DNA of 64,000 bases from Piezodorus guildinii (GCA_023052935.1 CM041295.1:22444880-22508879), one strand, 5' to 3'. Positions 33,110 through 43,770 are shown, counted from the stretch's first letter. Translations and numbers: made by a program. Notes: a model not told the origin generated them from the letters alone.

Positions 33110-33345
33110 TATTTTTATTGGTATTTATTAATTAAATACTCAATAATAGGTTGTTGTTTTGATTTGTTTTTTTATTTATTATTATTTTATTGTATATATA
33201 TGAATTTATTTATTTTCTATTTTACTTAATTTGACTATTATTATTATTTTCTGTATATATAGTATGTATGTGTCTCATATCAATATTATTATTGTTCATT
33301 TTGTAACAAATTGTAATATATCTCAATAAAAAACAACATAATTTA
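33110..33345 (+). repeat. Probable J-type LINE 3' tail, diverged
   Basis: TTGTAACAAATTGTAATATATCTCAATAAA (cited as the interval 33298-33328) resembles the reverse complement of the J1 3' end (ACAAATTGTAATATATACGA) and the tail at 50760-50812. A-rich sequence follows. No ORF part is left. Confidence 0.4.
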
Positions 33346-33523
33346 TTAAATTGGCCTACGTAAGTCCTCAAATTTTGAGAGGGGGATAATTTTTATATTG
33401 GTCGATTACAAAGGTTCATTATTGAAAATAATAAACTAAAAACATTTATACTGGACTTTATAATTATTTATTTTGCTTTCCTTTCGATTTTCATTCAAAT
33501 AAAATTTTCTTATTCAAAACATT

Positions 33524-33661
33524 AGGGGTAATCACAACGTTTGCTATAGCACAATGTTTGTGCTATTATGCTAAACCCGCCGAGTTTTTACAGTAGCCTG
33601 CTCGGCGGTTTTTGCAAAATAGCACACAAAATGTGCTATAGCAAACGTAGTGAGTACCCCT
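33524..33661. mobile_element. Palindromic MITE M1, copy b (138 bp)
   Basis: Ends AGGGGTAATCACAACGTTTG and inverted AGGGGTACTCACTACGTTTG, with GCTATAGCAC just inside on both sides. A 3-bp ATT flanks each side (33521-33523 and 33662-33664). The centre pairs as CCGCCGAG/CTCGGCGG. Confidence 0.88.
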
Positions 33662-33672
33662 ATTGTTACATT

Positions 33673-33819
33673 AGGGGTACTCACTACGTTTGCTATAGCA
33701 TGCTATTTATGATACTGTGCTAAACCTATCAATTTTATACAGGAAATAACTGTAGAAACTCGACGAGTTTAGCAAAATAACACAAATAGCATGCTATATG
33801 AAACGTAGTGAGGAACCCT
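33673..33819. mobile_element. Palindromic MITE M1, copy c (147 bp)
   Basis: Begins AGGGGTACTCACTACGTTTG, ends AACGTAGTGAGGAACCCT, flanked by ATT. It lies 11 bp from copy b. The right TIR has a few changes. Confidence 0.85.
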
Positions 33820-33829
33820 ATTGTTTCTC

Positions 33830-34600
33830 TAGCAACAATAATAACCGTGCTATAAGGGAATCTCATCTCCTATAAGTTGTTAGCATTGCCATATAAGATT
33901 AATTAATTGTCTTTTTTTTTAATAATTATTCACAATTTCATAATTAAAAAAAATTTTTTTTTTTTGTACCTTCAAAAATAACTGAATTATCAAAATTAAA
34001 TCACTTTTTAAAACTAACTGCCGCATTTTAAAACAAGTCGTTTTCTTTTTTTTTTTAATAATTATCGACACAATACATTCACTTACCTCCATTGTTATAA
34101 AATCATGCCGGCTTGGTCAATAGTGTTAACATACTCTAAAAAATTACTAGTTCTGATGCTCTTATGCATCAGCTTCAACCCAGGTTCCTTATCTTTAATC
34201 CTAATCTAGCTCAAAATGGAAGATAAAAAAAATTAATAATTTTCGTCACCTAATGATATTTTATTTCTGAAAAAGAAAATCCGCTGCACAGATGGTTGTG
34301 TGTATTACCTTAGGAGAAAACCACCGTTCGTAAGTGGTTTGCTCTATTCAGAACCTGAACATTTGACTTGGAATACTCAAAGCGCTCGGGTCCTCCTTCC
34401 ACTACTGATGATAACCAAATTCGAGCATTGGTCACAGACAACCCTCACACTGCGACACAGGTTATCGTAGAATATAATTGATTCAAAATATTTACAAGAA
34501 TCTGAAGTTTTTATTGAAACCATCAGTAAAAAAACGTTACGAATTCATTTTAAAAACCCGATACATACATTTAAGAACTTTTAAATAAAGATATTGTTGA
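33830..34600. other. Unassigned interval, mariner-like trace
   Basis: 34260-34460 on the plus strand contains TTTKWFALF-like and EDNQIRALVTDNPHTATQVI-like codons, which recall the mariner second binding domain (DNQLRALV..NP..T). It is too short and broken to define an element. Confidence 0.3.
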
Positions 34601-35345
34601 AATAGAAATAATTATTTACAACGATTATTCTGTTTTATCTGGTTATCTTGACTCTCCATTACCTCATAAAAAATTGTCTTTCCAACGGTATTACACATCA
34701 ATAATACTGTTCTCATGTTTAAGAAAAATATGTTCCATTTGTAACTGATCTGGCCCGAACCAGATATAACTCCTTCCATGAAAAATTCCACTCTCACTCT
34801 AACCCACTAGTTTCAATCCTTGTTTCATCTTCAATTCCTGACAATTTTCCGAGGCGTCTTAAAAGAAGATGGGCTCGAGACCTTTAAGTTTAGAATATTT
34901 ACAGGAGTGCTACCATTGGGTAGTTCTTCTACAAGTCTTTTCCATGTCATTTTTCTTTTATCATAATTACTTGTTGTATTATGAAGTACAGTTATAAATT
35001 TCAATAACTTATGTTAAAAAAAAAAAAAATATATAGTTTTGCTCTTTTCTCCATTCGTTATCAATTTCGTTCAACTTTTATTTACATATATTTTTATTAC
35101 TTATACAAAATTTACCCGGTTAGATAAAAACCACTATCATTGTGATATATAGAAGACATAGTTTTTTTTGAATCTAGAAATAGAACGTCATTTAGAGAAA
35201 AGAAATTTAAAATCGGCATTTAATCCCCGGCAGACTGTTTCATTGTAATTGAACCTACATGATATTAAAGCCCATTAAATTTTACAACGATGTAGCAAAT
35301 TTTCATCAAAATCGCTAGAGCCGTTTATATGTATATATATAATGA
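34600..35345 (-). repeat. Repeat G, copy G4, split by a JB tail
   Basis: Both sides match repeat G on the minus strand: TTGTCTTTCCAACGGTATTA at 34673 and TGATATTAAAGCCCATTAAA at 35259. A JB 3' end lies between about 34742 and 35028. Confidence 0.55.
34742..35028 (+). pseudogene. Jockey-type ORF2 extreme 3' end and UTR (JB, copy 34k)
   Basis: Plus strand TDLARTRYNSFHEKFHSHSN leads to PPRRLKRRW-like codons (PRRLKRRWARDL) near 34845-34885, then a 3' UTR with hairpin CTACC/GGTAG at 34910-34923 and an A-run at 35013-35025. The insert is severely 5'-truncated and sits inside repeat G. Confidence 0.75.
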
Positions 35346-35399
35346 TATTATAATTACTCTTCACACTGATATCATAAAATCATGAGAAAAAAAAAATTC

Positions 35400-35682
35400 T
35401 GTTTACATATTTGGGGTGGTCCTCATTTTAGAAGGGAATATGACCATTATTCTAACTGTTGTTTAAATTTATTCGGAACATTGATGACTGATGAGATGAA
35501 GGCATACTTTGTTTTTAAATGAGGTTAAAGAAGATGTTTTGCGATTAGAGGAAGGTACAGAATTTAAGAACGAAGTGGCAATCAAAGTGAAGGATTTTTC
35601 TAAAGGAAGACGTTTGATAAAAAAAGAAAATGGAGATGAATGGCCAGGGATCTTGTGCTGAACTAATGTACCGATACACAAG
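35400..35682 (-). pseudogene. CR1-like LINE C-terminal fragment
   Basis: On the minus strand: RLPLEKSFTLIATSFLNSVP and SLTSFKNKVCLHLISHQCSE, matching FKKSFGLRATSLWNFIP and SLTSFKNKLFHHLLSNQSSE of the copy at 46676-47098. Trp of the LWN motif is replaced. Confidence 0.65.
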
Positions 35683-35689
35683 GGGTGAG

Positions 35690-35815
35690 CGTGATCTCGA
35701 ATTAATTATCTCCTTGCATGGCCGTTGACCGAGAAATCGTAAAAATCTCTGTAACTATCTAACCCAAGACTCTTCATGGGTTGTGGAAGTACAGTTTTTT
35801 TTTTTTTTTTTGTAA
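35690..35815 (+). mobile_element. tRNA-derived SINE S2, 3' part with poly(T)
   Basis: GTGAGCGTGATCTCGAATTA, CATGGCCGTTGACC, CCCAAGACTCTTCATGGGTT and AGTACAG lead into a T-run at 35795-35811. The tRNA head is missing. Confidence 0.65.
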
Positions 35816-36588
35816 TTCTGCGTTTTCAAACATTTCAAGTATGATTACAATAACCGTTTCCCGGTAACAAGGTGATCTCGCAAAAACTTGCCCAGCTCTG
35901 CTACTCGACAACTTTCGAAACAAATTAAAAAATAAAGCGTTGAATAGTAGGAATATTTGACGGGAGTGAAATTGTTTGAGGGGGAATTTCATCAGTCCTT
36001 CTGGGAATTGCATGAGAATGTTTTCGATGACGGACACCGATCGTGGATAGCAAACGCTTGGATTGAGTTGAGGGCTGGGAGAGAATTGGTTTTAAACTGA
36101 GTGAAATATGATGACGTTGGTTTAATTAAAGCGATAGTACAAACTGAGAAGGGGGGAGCATTAGTAGCGGGCAAACCGTGGTCAAATGTAACCCCGGTAC
36201 TTCTCTTCATCACTCAGTGCCCTGTCCCACCACTATATTAGTAACCTCACTTATCAATTTATTGATGTCATTTAGTTGTTGCAACATTACCGCTCATTTG
36301 TTCACACCAACGGCATTCCTGTTATTCCGATGTATGACTCACTAAAATAATTTGTTATGTATTGATACAGAGGGAAATTAAATCCATTAATAAATAATTT
36401 TAAGATAATAGAAATTTATAATAGTAAGGCTTGTTGATAAAAGTACAACACCGTTTACTCATTTACTTTGATTCCTCTTGGGCCTGGCCTCCTTGCGGTA
36501 CAGAGAACTTCCTAGACCCCAGCAGCCGCCGACATAAGAATTAGGGGTGGTCTAGAGATAAAAATATAGTCATAAGGTTAATGACACC
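35816..36588. other. Unassigned interval
   Basis: Minus-strand ORFs at 35774-36037 and 35992-36213 have no recognised motif. 36500-36520 (AACTTCCTAGACCC) is also found near 7748 in repeat R1, a weak hint of shared origin. Confidence 0.3.
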
Positions 36589-36678
36589 GCTGCACAGTGG
36601 AAAATATGACCGATTTAAATAGAGAAAATTTTGAAACATGTCTTTATTCAACATTTGGGACCCCAGATTACGGAAAAA

Positions 36679-37764
36679 ATGAATCATGTTATACCTGACC
36701 ACCAGTTTGGATTTCGAACATCTCATTCTACAATACAGCAATTTCACCGCGTGGTGGATGTAGTGTCCTCCACATTGGAGCGCGGAATGTACTGCACTGG
36801 GGCCTTTCTTGATGTAGAACAAGTATTTCATCGAGTCTGGCACCAGGGACTGCTTTACAAACTCCGTCAATTCCTCACCCCTACATATTTCCTATTAATG
36901 CGTTCCTACCTTACTGGCAGAACCTTTAAGGTAAACCACAACTTTTCCTACTCATCCACATTTTCCCTATCTGCTGGAGTGCCTCAAGGTAGTATCTTAG
37001 GTCCTATCCTCTACTCCCTTTTTACAGCTGACATTCCACTCCATCCTCTCACTGTCCTCAATAGTTATGCTGATGACACGTGTGTCTTATCCGTCCATAA
37101 TGATCCAACTACTGCATCCCAAACCCTTCAGTCCCACATCAAAGCCATTGAAGAATGGTGTCAAAATTGGAGAATTAAAATAAATCCCAACAAATCCCAC
37201 CAAATCACCTATACCCTTCGTCGCAAACCGATGACTTCCTGCCCCCCAGTATCCTTTAATAACATTACCCTTACTTCTGTAGAACAAATCCGATACCTAG
37301 GTTTCCATCTTGACAAGCGCCTTACTTGGAATCCTCCCACAAGACTGAAACGACAAGAAACTGCTCGAAGATATCGATTACTACAACACTTACTAGACAA
37401 ACGTTCAAAACTTCCAGTACATTACAAAAGACTCATCTACATCACAATTATCAGACCTATTTGGACATATGGAATCGAGCTTTGGGGCTCTACGAAACCA
37501 TCTAATTCCTCCCGCATCCAGTCCTTACAATCCAAAATCCTTCGCAAAATCCTGAATGCTCCTTATTTTGTCACAAATCAACTCCTCCATAATGACCTGA
37601 ACATCCCATTTGTTGCTGACATATCCCGTGATAGATACTCCTCTTTCCATTCTAAACTCCCTGCCCATAAAAACCCACTTGTCTGTAATTTATCTTTTTC
37701 AGATATCCCTGATAACCCTCCAAGGCGACTGAAAAGAAGGTGGCCTCGGGACCTACTGTATTAA
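36679..37764 (+). pseudogene. Jockey-type ORF2, 5'-truncated reverse transcriptase (JB, copy 36k)
   Basis: A long open frame starting inside the reverse transcriptase: HQFGFRTSHSTIQQ, GAFLDVEQVFHRVWH, GVPQGSILGPILY and YADDT (catalytic Asp pair intact), then the C-terminal region to PPRRLKRRWPRDLLY and a stop. The endonuclease and the first RT motifs are missing by 5' truncation, so it is inactive even though no stop occurs over about 360 codons. The frame stays open into the flanking R2 up to 36631 by chance. The family (JB) is related to J1 but distinct. Confidence 0.88.
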
Positions 37765-37900
37765 AATAGTTAGTGAAGTGTACTACCACTGGGTGGTTCT
37801 TTCTCAAGACATTTTCATGACTGCTTATATTCATTCTACATATTTACTTATTGTATTCTTTAGTACAGTTGTAAATTACTATAAATAAATAAAAAAAAAA
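37765..37900 (+). other. JB 3' UTR with conserved hairpin
   Basis: A hairpin CTACC-ACTG-GGTGG lies at 37783-37796, about 20 bases after the stop, with matching hairpins in three other JB copies. The A-rich tail ends near 37900. Confidence 0.6.
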
Positions 37901-38221
37901 TTATAAAAACTAATCTATATTGGTCACGATTGGCGAGAGCACAGTGGTCAAACATCAAATTTATTTGCTAAAATCTAAAACTTCCGTATATTTTACGTTT
38001 GAAGTCCCAGAATACGGGAAAAATAGTACAATCTAATTATGGCTCGGAGTTGCTAAAACCTGCTAATAGATGTATTTTATATCATTTAAGAAATTCTTGA
38101 AATTATAGATTGTAAAACTTTTGATTCGGGGTGTTGTGTTTGAAACAAATTAGGTATCACCCAAAAAATTGACTAGAAGGATTGATGAAACAAATCCTTC
38201 GGGTAACTTGAGGGTTATATA

Positions 38222-38534
38222 TAAAAAAAAAAAAAAAAAAAAACCTGTACCACTACAACCCATGAAGGGTCTTGGGCTCAGTACATAAAGAGATTCGTAC
38301 TGTTTCTAGGCCAACGGCAGTACAATGAGGTGATTAGGCCTTAATCACGCTCAGCCGCCAGGTTTTTCCCCAATTAATTTGGGTACCCACTTTATAGAGG
38401 CTGGGTCTGCCCCAGGAGGGTCTCCATACCCTAGGGTCACCCCCCGACTGAATTAACAGAATAAATAATATTCTGCCATAGGCGGGATTCGAATCCAGGA
38501 CCCGGAGCACAGCAGACTAGTGCTCTATCCACTA
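38222..38534 (-). mobile_element. tRNA-derived SINE S2, near full length
   Basis: Minus strand: TCTAGTGGATAGAGC head, B box GGATTCGAATCCC, then the S2 body. It ends in a T-run on its own sense strand (A-run at 38223-38242 as shown). A 12-bp duplication GAGGGTTATATA flanks it (38210-38221 and 38535-38546). It lacks about 15 bp of the head. Confidence 0.88.
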
Positions 38535-38929
38535 GAGGGTTATATAGTTTATCGTTATTGAATAGGGGGATACATTCACAAATTGCTAAATTAACTCTAC
38601 TGGTAGATTGCAATGTATATTCAATAACGAGTTTGGAAAAATAATAAATACGCCTAAATACACCTTAAAAACAATAAATAACCATCGAATAAAGACAATC
38701 CCACTGTCGTTTATTTGTCACATGTTTGAACAGGAATGATTCACTCATTTATAATTTATTTGTAAACAGCGTATGGCGGGAAATATTAGTATTGAGGGTC
38801 TTTCCAACTAATAATAAAAAGGTGAAGCACTGGAAAATTCCAAACTTTTGACTTGACTTTTGTCTACCTAAATTTGTGATTACGCCCACTGTGCGCCATA
38901 AGATATTAGATATATCCTTTGCCACTTCT

Positions 38930-39635
38930 TAAAATTTGTACCCACAAAGAACCTCGGGCACTTGCCATATCTGCTCCGCCCCTCTTAGTCATGTCCACCA
39001 AAAGGAGATCGATAGGCGTCTCAATTTCCAAAATTTAGTATTTTTGAAAAGAAGAGGGGTTAGAGGTGATGAGGATGAGAATCGAAGGAGTCGAAGTCCA
39101 TCAAGAGAAAAGGCCAGTCGTATTCCAGAGACGGGTAGTCGAAGTCCGCCTACAATTAGGGTCAAATTCCATCAAAGGAGGCAGTCGAAGAGAAGTCCGT
39201 CGGGGGTCGGAGATCAACTAGATAGGAGTCGAGTCAAATGCTGGGGGATCAAACTGAGGAGAGGCCCTTAGGACGAATTCCACCTTCGCCAGCTATGTGT
39301 CCAAAGGTAATTATTTTTGTAATACTGTTTGGCAAAGCTAACAGTTTTAAGTCCCTCAGTAATCGCAGTCATAGTTTTAGGCGTTGTGTTAATAGAATTA
39401 ATATGTATAAGCTAATTTTAATAATGATTTAATTTATTGAAACCTGTTTAATTTTATCTTCCCCTGCATGCCACCTACTGAGATTGGTAAACACGACACC
39501 CTTGGAAAAGAACTCCAATGGGTTCAAAAAATGCAGTTAATAAAGACCTGATATATACCAATTAATTCCATTTTTGAAGCTAGCACTGCCTTAAAAAATC
39601 AGCCGGTCAGAAACATAGCTAAGTGAATTTATATT
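38930..39635 (+). repeat. Interspersed repeat R1, copy 2, with Arg/Ser-rich ORF
   Basis: Matches R1 copy 1 at TTCCACCTTCGCCAGC, CCCCTGCATGCCACCTACT and AAAGAACTCCAATGGGTTCA. The plus-strand ORF 38936-39271 encodes a stretch rich in RS/SP repeats (for example RRSRSPSREK and SRSPPT). Such basic tails occur in Gag-like proteins and in SR proteins; neither can be proven here. The region after the ORF is AT-rich, LTR-like or UTR-like. Confidence 0.45.
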
Positions 39636-39890
39636 GAACTGGCGATCCGCCCTTGCTTAGCACTGGTGCAATTTAAATGCCGTGCAATTTATATTTAAAA
39701 AAAGTTCCACCAATTAAAAGTTAATTAATTACTTTAGTATTATGAGCTCATGGTAACGAAAAGTGAACTTAGCAAAAGTATACTATTTTTATTTTTATAT
39801 GTCTATTGCTTATTGTATTTTATCATCGGCATTAATTAGAAACGAAAATTGGTCAAAAATCAAAATTGATTCCGGGTGCAGTCAACAAAA

Positions 39891-39900
39891 CTCTTAATTG
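39891..39900. repeat. Target duplication, left side of composite RTE insert
   Basis: CTCTTAATTG, repeated at 40562-40571 on the other side of the D3/D4 insert. Confidence 0.75.
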
Positions 39901-40561
39901 AGTAATAATAATAATAATAATAATGATAGGCTTACCAATGCCGATACCATCAAACTCCTGCACAGACTCGTCCAATGTTCGCCGGTCAAGCCCAAGCCCC
40001 CGAGATCAGCCTTAATGCAATCCTCCCATCGACGCTTCGGCCTACTTTTCGGACGCCTACCAGTCGGTTCAGCGAATACCAAATTTTTCGTAATCCGTTC
40101 CTCACCGAGCCCAACAACTTTACGTAATAATAATAATGGGCTTACCGAACCCGAAGGTACGATGCCCCTGAGATCAGCCTTAACGCAATCCTCCCATCAC
40201 GCTTTGGCCTACCTTTCAGACGTCTACCAGTCGGTCCAGCGAATACGAATTCGTTCCTCACCGAGCCCAACAACTTTACTCGCCCATTTGAGTCTCCGCG
40301 ATGCTATCAACTCAATTATATTCACAGGGTACAAACTCCGCGATTCCGCTTTGTGCAACCTTCTAAACTCCCCAGTGGCCTCATCTCTCTTCGGGACAAA
40401 TATTTTACGCTGTACCTTATTTCGAAAACCTTAACCCGTTGTTCATCCTTCAAAGTAAGCGGTCACTGTTTTTCATCCGTAAAGAACCGTCGGAAGAATA
40501 ATAGTTTTACAAATTCTAACCTTTAAGTTATCAGACAGAAGCCGCATGCTAAGTAATTTAG
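39901..40561 (-). mobile_element. Composite RTE-like insertion (two 3' ends in tandem, D3 and D4)
   Basis: Read on the minus strand: a 5'-truncated fragment from about 40561 to an (ATT)n tail at 40126, then directly a second, shorter 3' fragment of the same family from about 40125 to a second (ATT)n tail at 39901-39924. One 10-bp duplication flanks the pair (39891-39900 and 40562-40571). Both pieces encode the polymerase C-terminus with breaks (GRRPKSRPKRRWEDC in D3). Confidence 0.75.
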
Positions 40562-40592
40562 CTCTTAATTGGGTAGAAAACCTAATTTATTT

Positions 40593-40622
40593 GTTCCGAC
40601 GTTTCGGCTTAAATCAGGGCTA
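40593..40622 (-). ncRNA. Degenerate hammerhead-like motif
   Basis: Minus strand: CCCTGATTTAAGCCGAAACG followed by TCGG. CTGA and GAAAC with ACGT are present, but stem II is almost gone and the second half of the core is altered. Probably the end of a decayed Penelope-type repeat cut by the RTE insertion. Confidence 0.3.
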
Positions 40623-41085
40623 TGAAAGAAATATTGAAAAAAAGTTGTAGAATAAAATTTATAAAGATGTTAAGTAATTATACTTACGTTATACTGATAA
40701 TTAGAAACAAAAAAAGCACAAGAAAAATTTAATAATTTAACCAAAGTTAAAAAAATATATATTGGTATGAAAAAAAAAAGTTATTAAAGTTACAGTGTCA
40801 AAAAATAGTTATATATATATGACGTACAAAATGTAAATATTCTCATCAAATGGAAAACATTATAATAAGAAATATGCTTACATATCTCTCTATAAAACAA
40901 AACAACAATATGTTGGAAAAATTGAGATGTTAGGAGTGGATAGGTAAAAAAGTGAGAGACATTTCAATCAGATATAAAATACCGACTGAAGAAGGGAGAT
41001 CACAAAAATGATAAATTAAGAAATTGTGGCACTAGGGATTGGGGAAATTATAAACTGAACTGAAATGCAACCAAGTAAATACATG

Positions 41086-41089
<4 letters not shown>

Positions 41090-41172
<83 letters not shown>
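41090..41172. repeat. Poly(A) followed by (AT)n
   Basis: An A-run of about 30 leads straight into about 26 AT units. Probably an old retroelement tail that grew an (AT)n array. Confidence 0.9.
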
Positions 41173-41175
<3 letters not shown>

Positions 41176-41209
41176 ATATATTAGACTGGGCAAACGCTCA
41201 CTGTATTCA

Positions 41210-41278
41210 CAATTGGGTCGAAAATACTAAATACTGAGTGTGAAATGTTGACTAGGAGTTATATTTATTAGATATGAG

Positions 41279-41312
<34 letters not shown>

Positions 41313-41720
41313 AGGATATAATAGAAAGATAGTCGGTTTAAGGTACTAGATTATTTGGATAGTGTGTGATAGAAAAAAATAAAATAAATTATTTAATATT
41401 GAAAATTAATGTTTTTTGGAAGAAGAGTAGAACGAAATTATGTTGTTGTTTTTTTTCCCTACGTTTCACAATGGGGTCTAAAATACTAAATACTGAGTGT
41501 AAACTGTTGAATAGGAGTTATATTTATTAGATGAGAAAAAAAAAAATTGAAGGATATAATAGAAAGATGGTCGGTTTAAGGTACTAGATTATTTGGATTG
41601 TGTGTAATAGAAAAAAATAAAATATATTATTTAATATTGAAAATTAATGTTTTTTGGAAGTAGAGTAGAACGAAATTATGTATTTTTTTTCCTCTACGTT
41701 TCAATGTCATCCCTACTCTT
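41210..41720. repeat. Tandem duplication, 259-bp unit, two copies
   Basis: The block TACTAAATACTGAGTGT, TAGGAGTTATATTTATTAGA, AAGGATATAATAGAAAGAT and GTTTAAGGTACTAGATTATT occurs twice with an offset of 259 bp. The copies differ mostly in A-run length and a few bases, so the duplication is fairly recent. No gene is encoded. Confidence 0.9.
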
Positions 41721-41724
41721 CAAG

Positions 41725-42240
41725 TTCATGCTTCCTAGAAGACCTAATTCAATTATATGTCATCATCATTTGTGTACGAATCCTTCAATTTTTTTTTTCT
41801 TACTACAAACTCTATACCTTTTCCACGGTGACATTTAAACTCATTTTCCATGATGTGATGGAGAAAAATATTTATGAATTTATATAATAAGAAGAGAAAA
41901 AATGGAGGAAAGATTTTTTTTAATCTAACAAAGCGCTATAGGTAACTGCCAAGACAGGTCACTTAAGTTGGTAAATTAGGTAAGTATTGCAAAAATAGTG
42001 GTAGGTAATGTTCCTTTAGTGGCTGAAAGACATGACGGCTCGGGCAAAGGCTTGGTAAAATATACTAAGTCAGTCCCCCTCCTCTCCCTTCCACCGTCGT
42101 TAAGAGGATCAAAATTAAAAAAGTTTTACTTCCATAATCCACTCGCCTCCTACCATGAGCGCTTGATGGCGAATTCTAATCTGGATGCGTTGTGTTTGCC
42201 AACCTGTTTTAACTTATCCTATGTATTTGCATTTCATCCT
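41725..42240. other. Unassigned interval
   Basis: A plus-strand ORF at 41998-42255 (85 codons) has no recognised motif. The GC content is higher around 42000-42230. Possibly upstream sequence of R1. Confidence 0.3.
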
Positions 42241-42615
42241 CTGATCCTTATCTAGCTTGCTTAATCGAAAATATAATATATATAGAAATGATTTGATTAG
42301 AACTATAGATCAAATTGCTATGTATTGAGAATACTGGGAGGAATAGAAATAATTTAGAATAATTTCAAATAGGGGCTACAAGCGAAAACATTTCTTAGAA
42401 GGGCTATACAAAAAACGCACCCCTTCACTCCTAGAGCAGGGGTAACCCTTTACGGGGAGTCTTAGCCCGGCCAGGATAGAAAGCGGAAGTCCAGAAAATC
42501 TGAAAAGTCTCAGTATTCTCTACAATGAATAATGCCTCACTGTGTATTTTTATGAGTAACATTTATTATAGGTGGAATAGTCAGGAATCAGTCATTTTTG
42601 AAAAGTTTTTAATTT

Positions 42616-42657
42616 TGCCAACGTTTCGGCTCAAGCTTGTGAGCCATCATCAGGGCA
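42616..42657 (-). ncRNA. Hammerhead ribozyme motif, left arm
   Basis: Exact inverted partner of the motif at 42706-42747, read on the minus strand. Confidence 0.55.
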
Positions 42658-42705
42658 TTACTGAGCCATGTCCAAGCATCTATATGCTTGGACATGGCTC
42701 AGTAA

Positions 42706-42747
42706 TGCCCTGATGATGGCTCACAAGCTTGAGCCGAAACGTTGGCA
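42706..42747 (+). ncRNA. Hammerhead ribozyme motif, right arm
   Basis: Stem I TGCC (42706-42709) pairs with GGCA (42744-42747). Core CTGATGA is at 42710-42716. One extra T follows, then stem II GGCTCA/TGAGCC (42718-42723 and 42730-42735) with loop CAAGCT. GAAAC follows at 42736-42740. The self-complementary ACGT at 42739-42742 would form a minimal stem III, probably by dimerisation as proposed for Penelope-type hammerheads. Predicted cleavage is after T42743. Activity is not shown by sequence alone. Confidence 0.6.
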
Positions 42748-43117
42748 AAATTAAAAACTTTTCAAAAATGACTGATTCCTGACTATTCCACCTATAATAG
42801 TTTCTACAGTCGACTATACACCCTCAATATGAGTAACATTTACTCTTTTTATAAATAAATGTGTATTATAAGTTAACTACTCTTTTCCCCGTTATGCCAT
42901 CTGATCCCAAAAATAAATTGATAAACATGATACCTATGGAAAAGAATCCCAATAGTTTTACATAATAATAACCGAAAATTTTTATATTAATTAATACAGT
43001 TTCGGAGTCACCGCTGCCTTAAAAAAGTTGCGGCCAAAACATAATAATAGATCACTCCTTAGTAATCCGCACTACGATTTCTACGTGTCACGTCAATATT
43101 CCTCGCAAAGTCCTCTA

Positions 43118-43770
<653 letters not shown>

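Larger units (their letters stand above)
36589..38915. repeat. Repeat R2, copy 2, split by a LINE and a SINE
   Basis: R2 pieces: 36589-36678, 37901-38221 and 38535-38915. Each matches R2 copy 1 in order. The JB LINE fragment entered near the first border and SINE S2 entered at 38222. This copy lacks the LTR-like insertion of copy 1. Confidence 0.65.
42566..42827. mobile_element. Penelope-type palindromic insertion with hammerhead motifs
   Basis: Arms 42564-42679 and 42684-42799 are inverted repeats of 116 bp that appear perfect, with only a 4-base loop. A 28-bp tail follows, ending in CTACAGTCGACTATACACCC-type sequence. The direct repeat TATGAGTAACATTTA flanks the whole (42551-42565 and 42828-42842), a 15-bp target duplication. 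It encodes nothing. Each arm carries a hammerhead ribozyme motif of the kind described in Penelope-like elements. Confidence 0.75.
42240..43060 (+). repeat. Interspersed repeat R1, copy 3, carrying the palindrome
   Basis: CTATGTATTGAGAATACTGG (42319) and the block GATACCTATGGAAAAGAATC plus CCGCTGCCTTAAAAAAGTTG (43011) match R1 copies 1 and 2. The Penelope-type palindrome at 42566-42827 interrupts it. Confidence 0.45.

Noticed and set aside
36631..36678. An upstream start for the JB ORF at 36631
   Set aside because: These codons lie in repeat R2, outside the LINE insert. The open frame there is chance.
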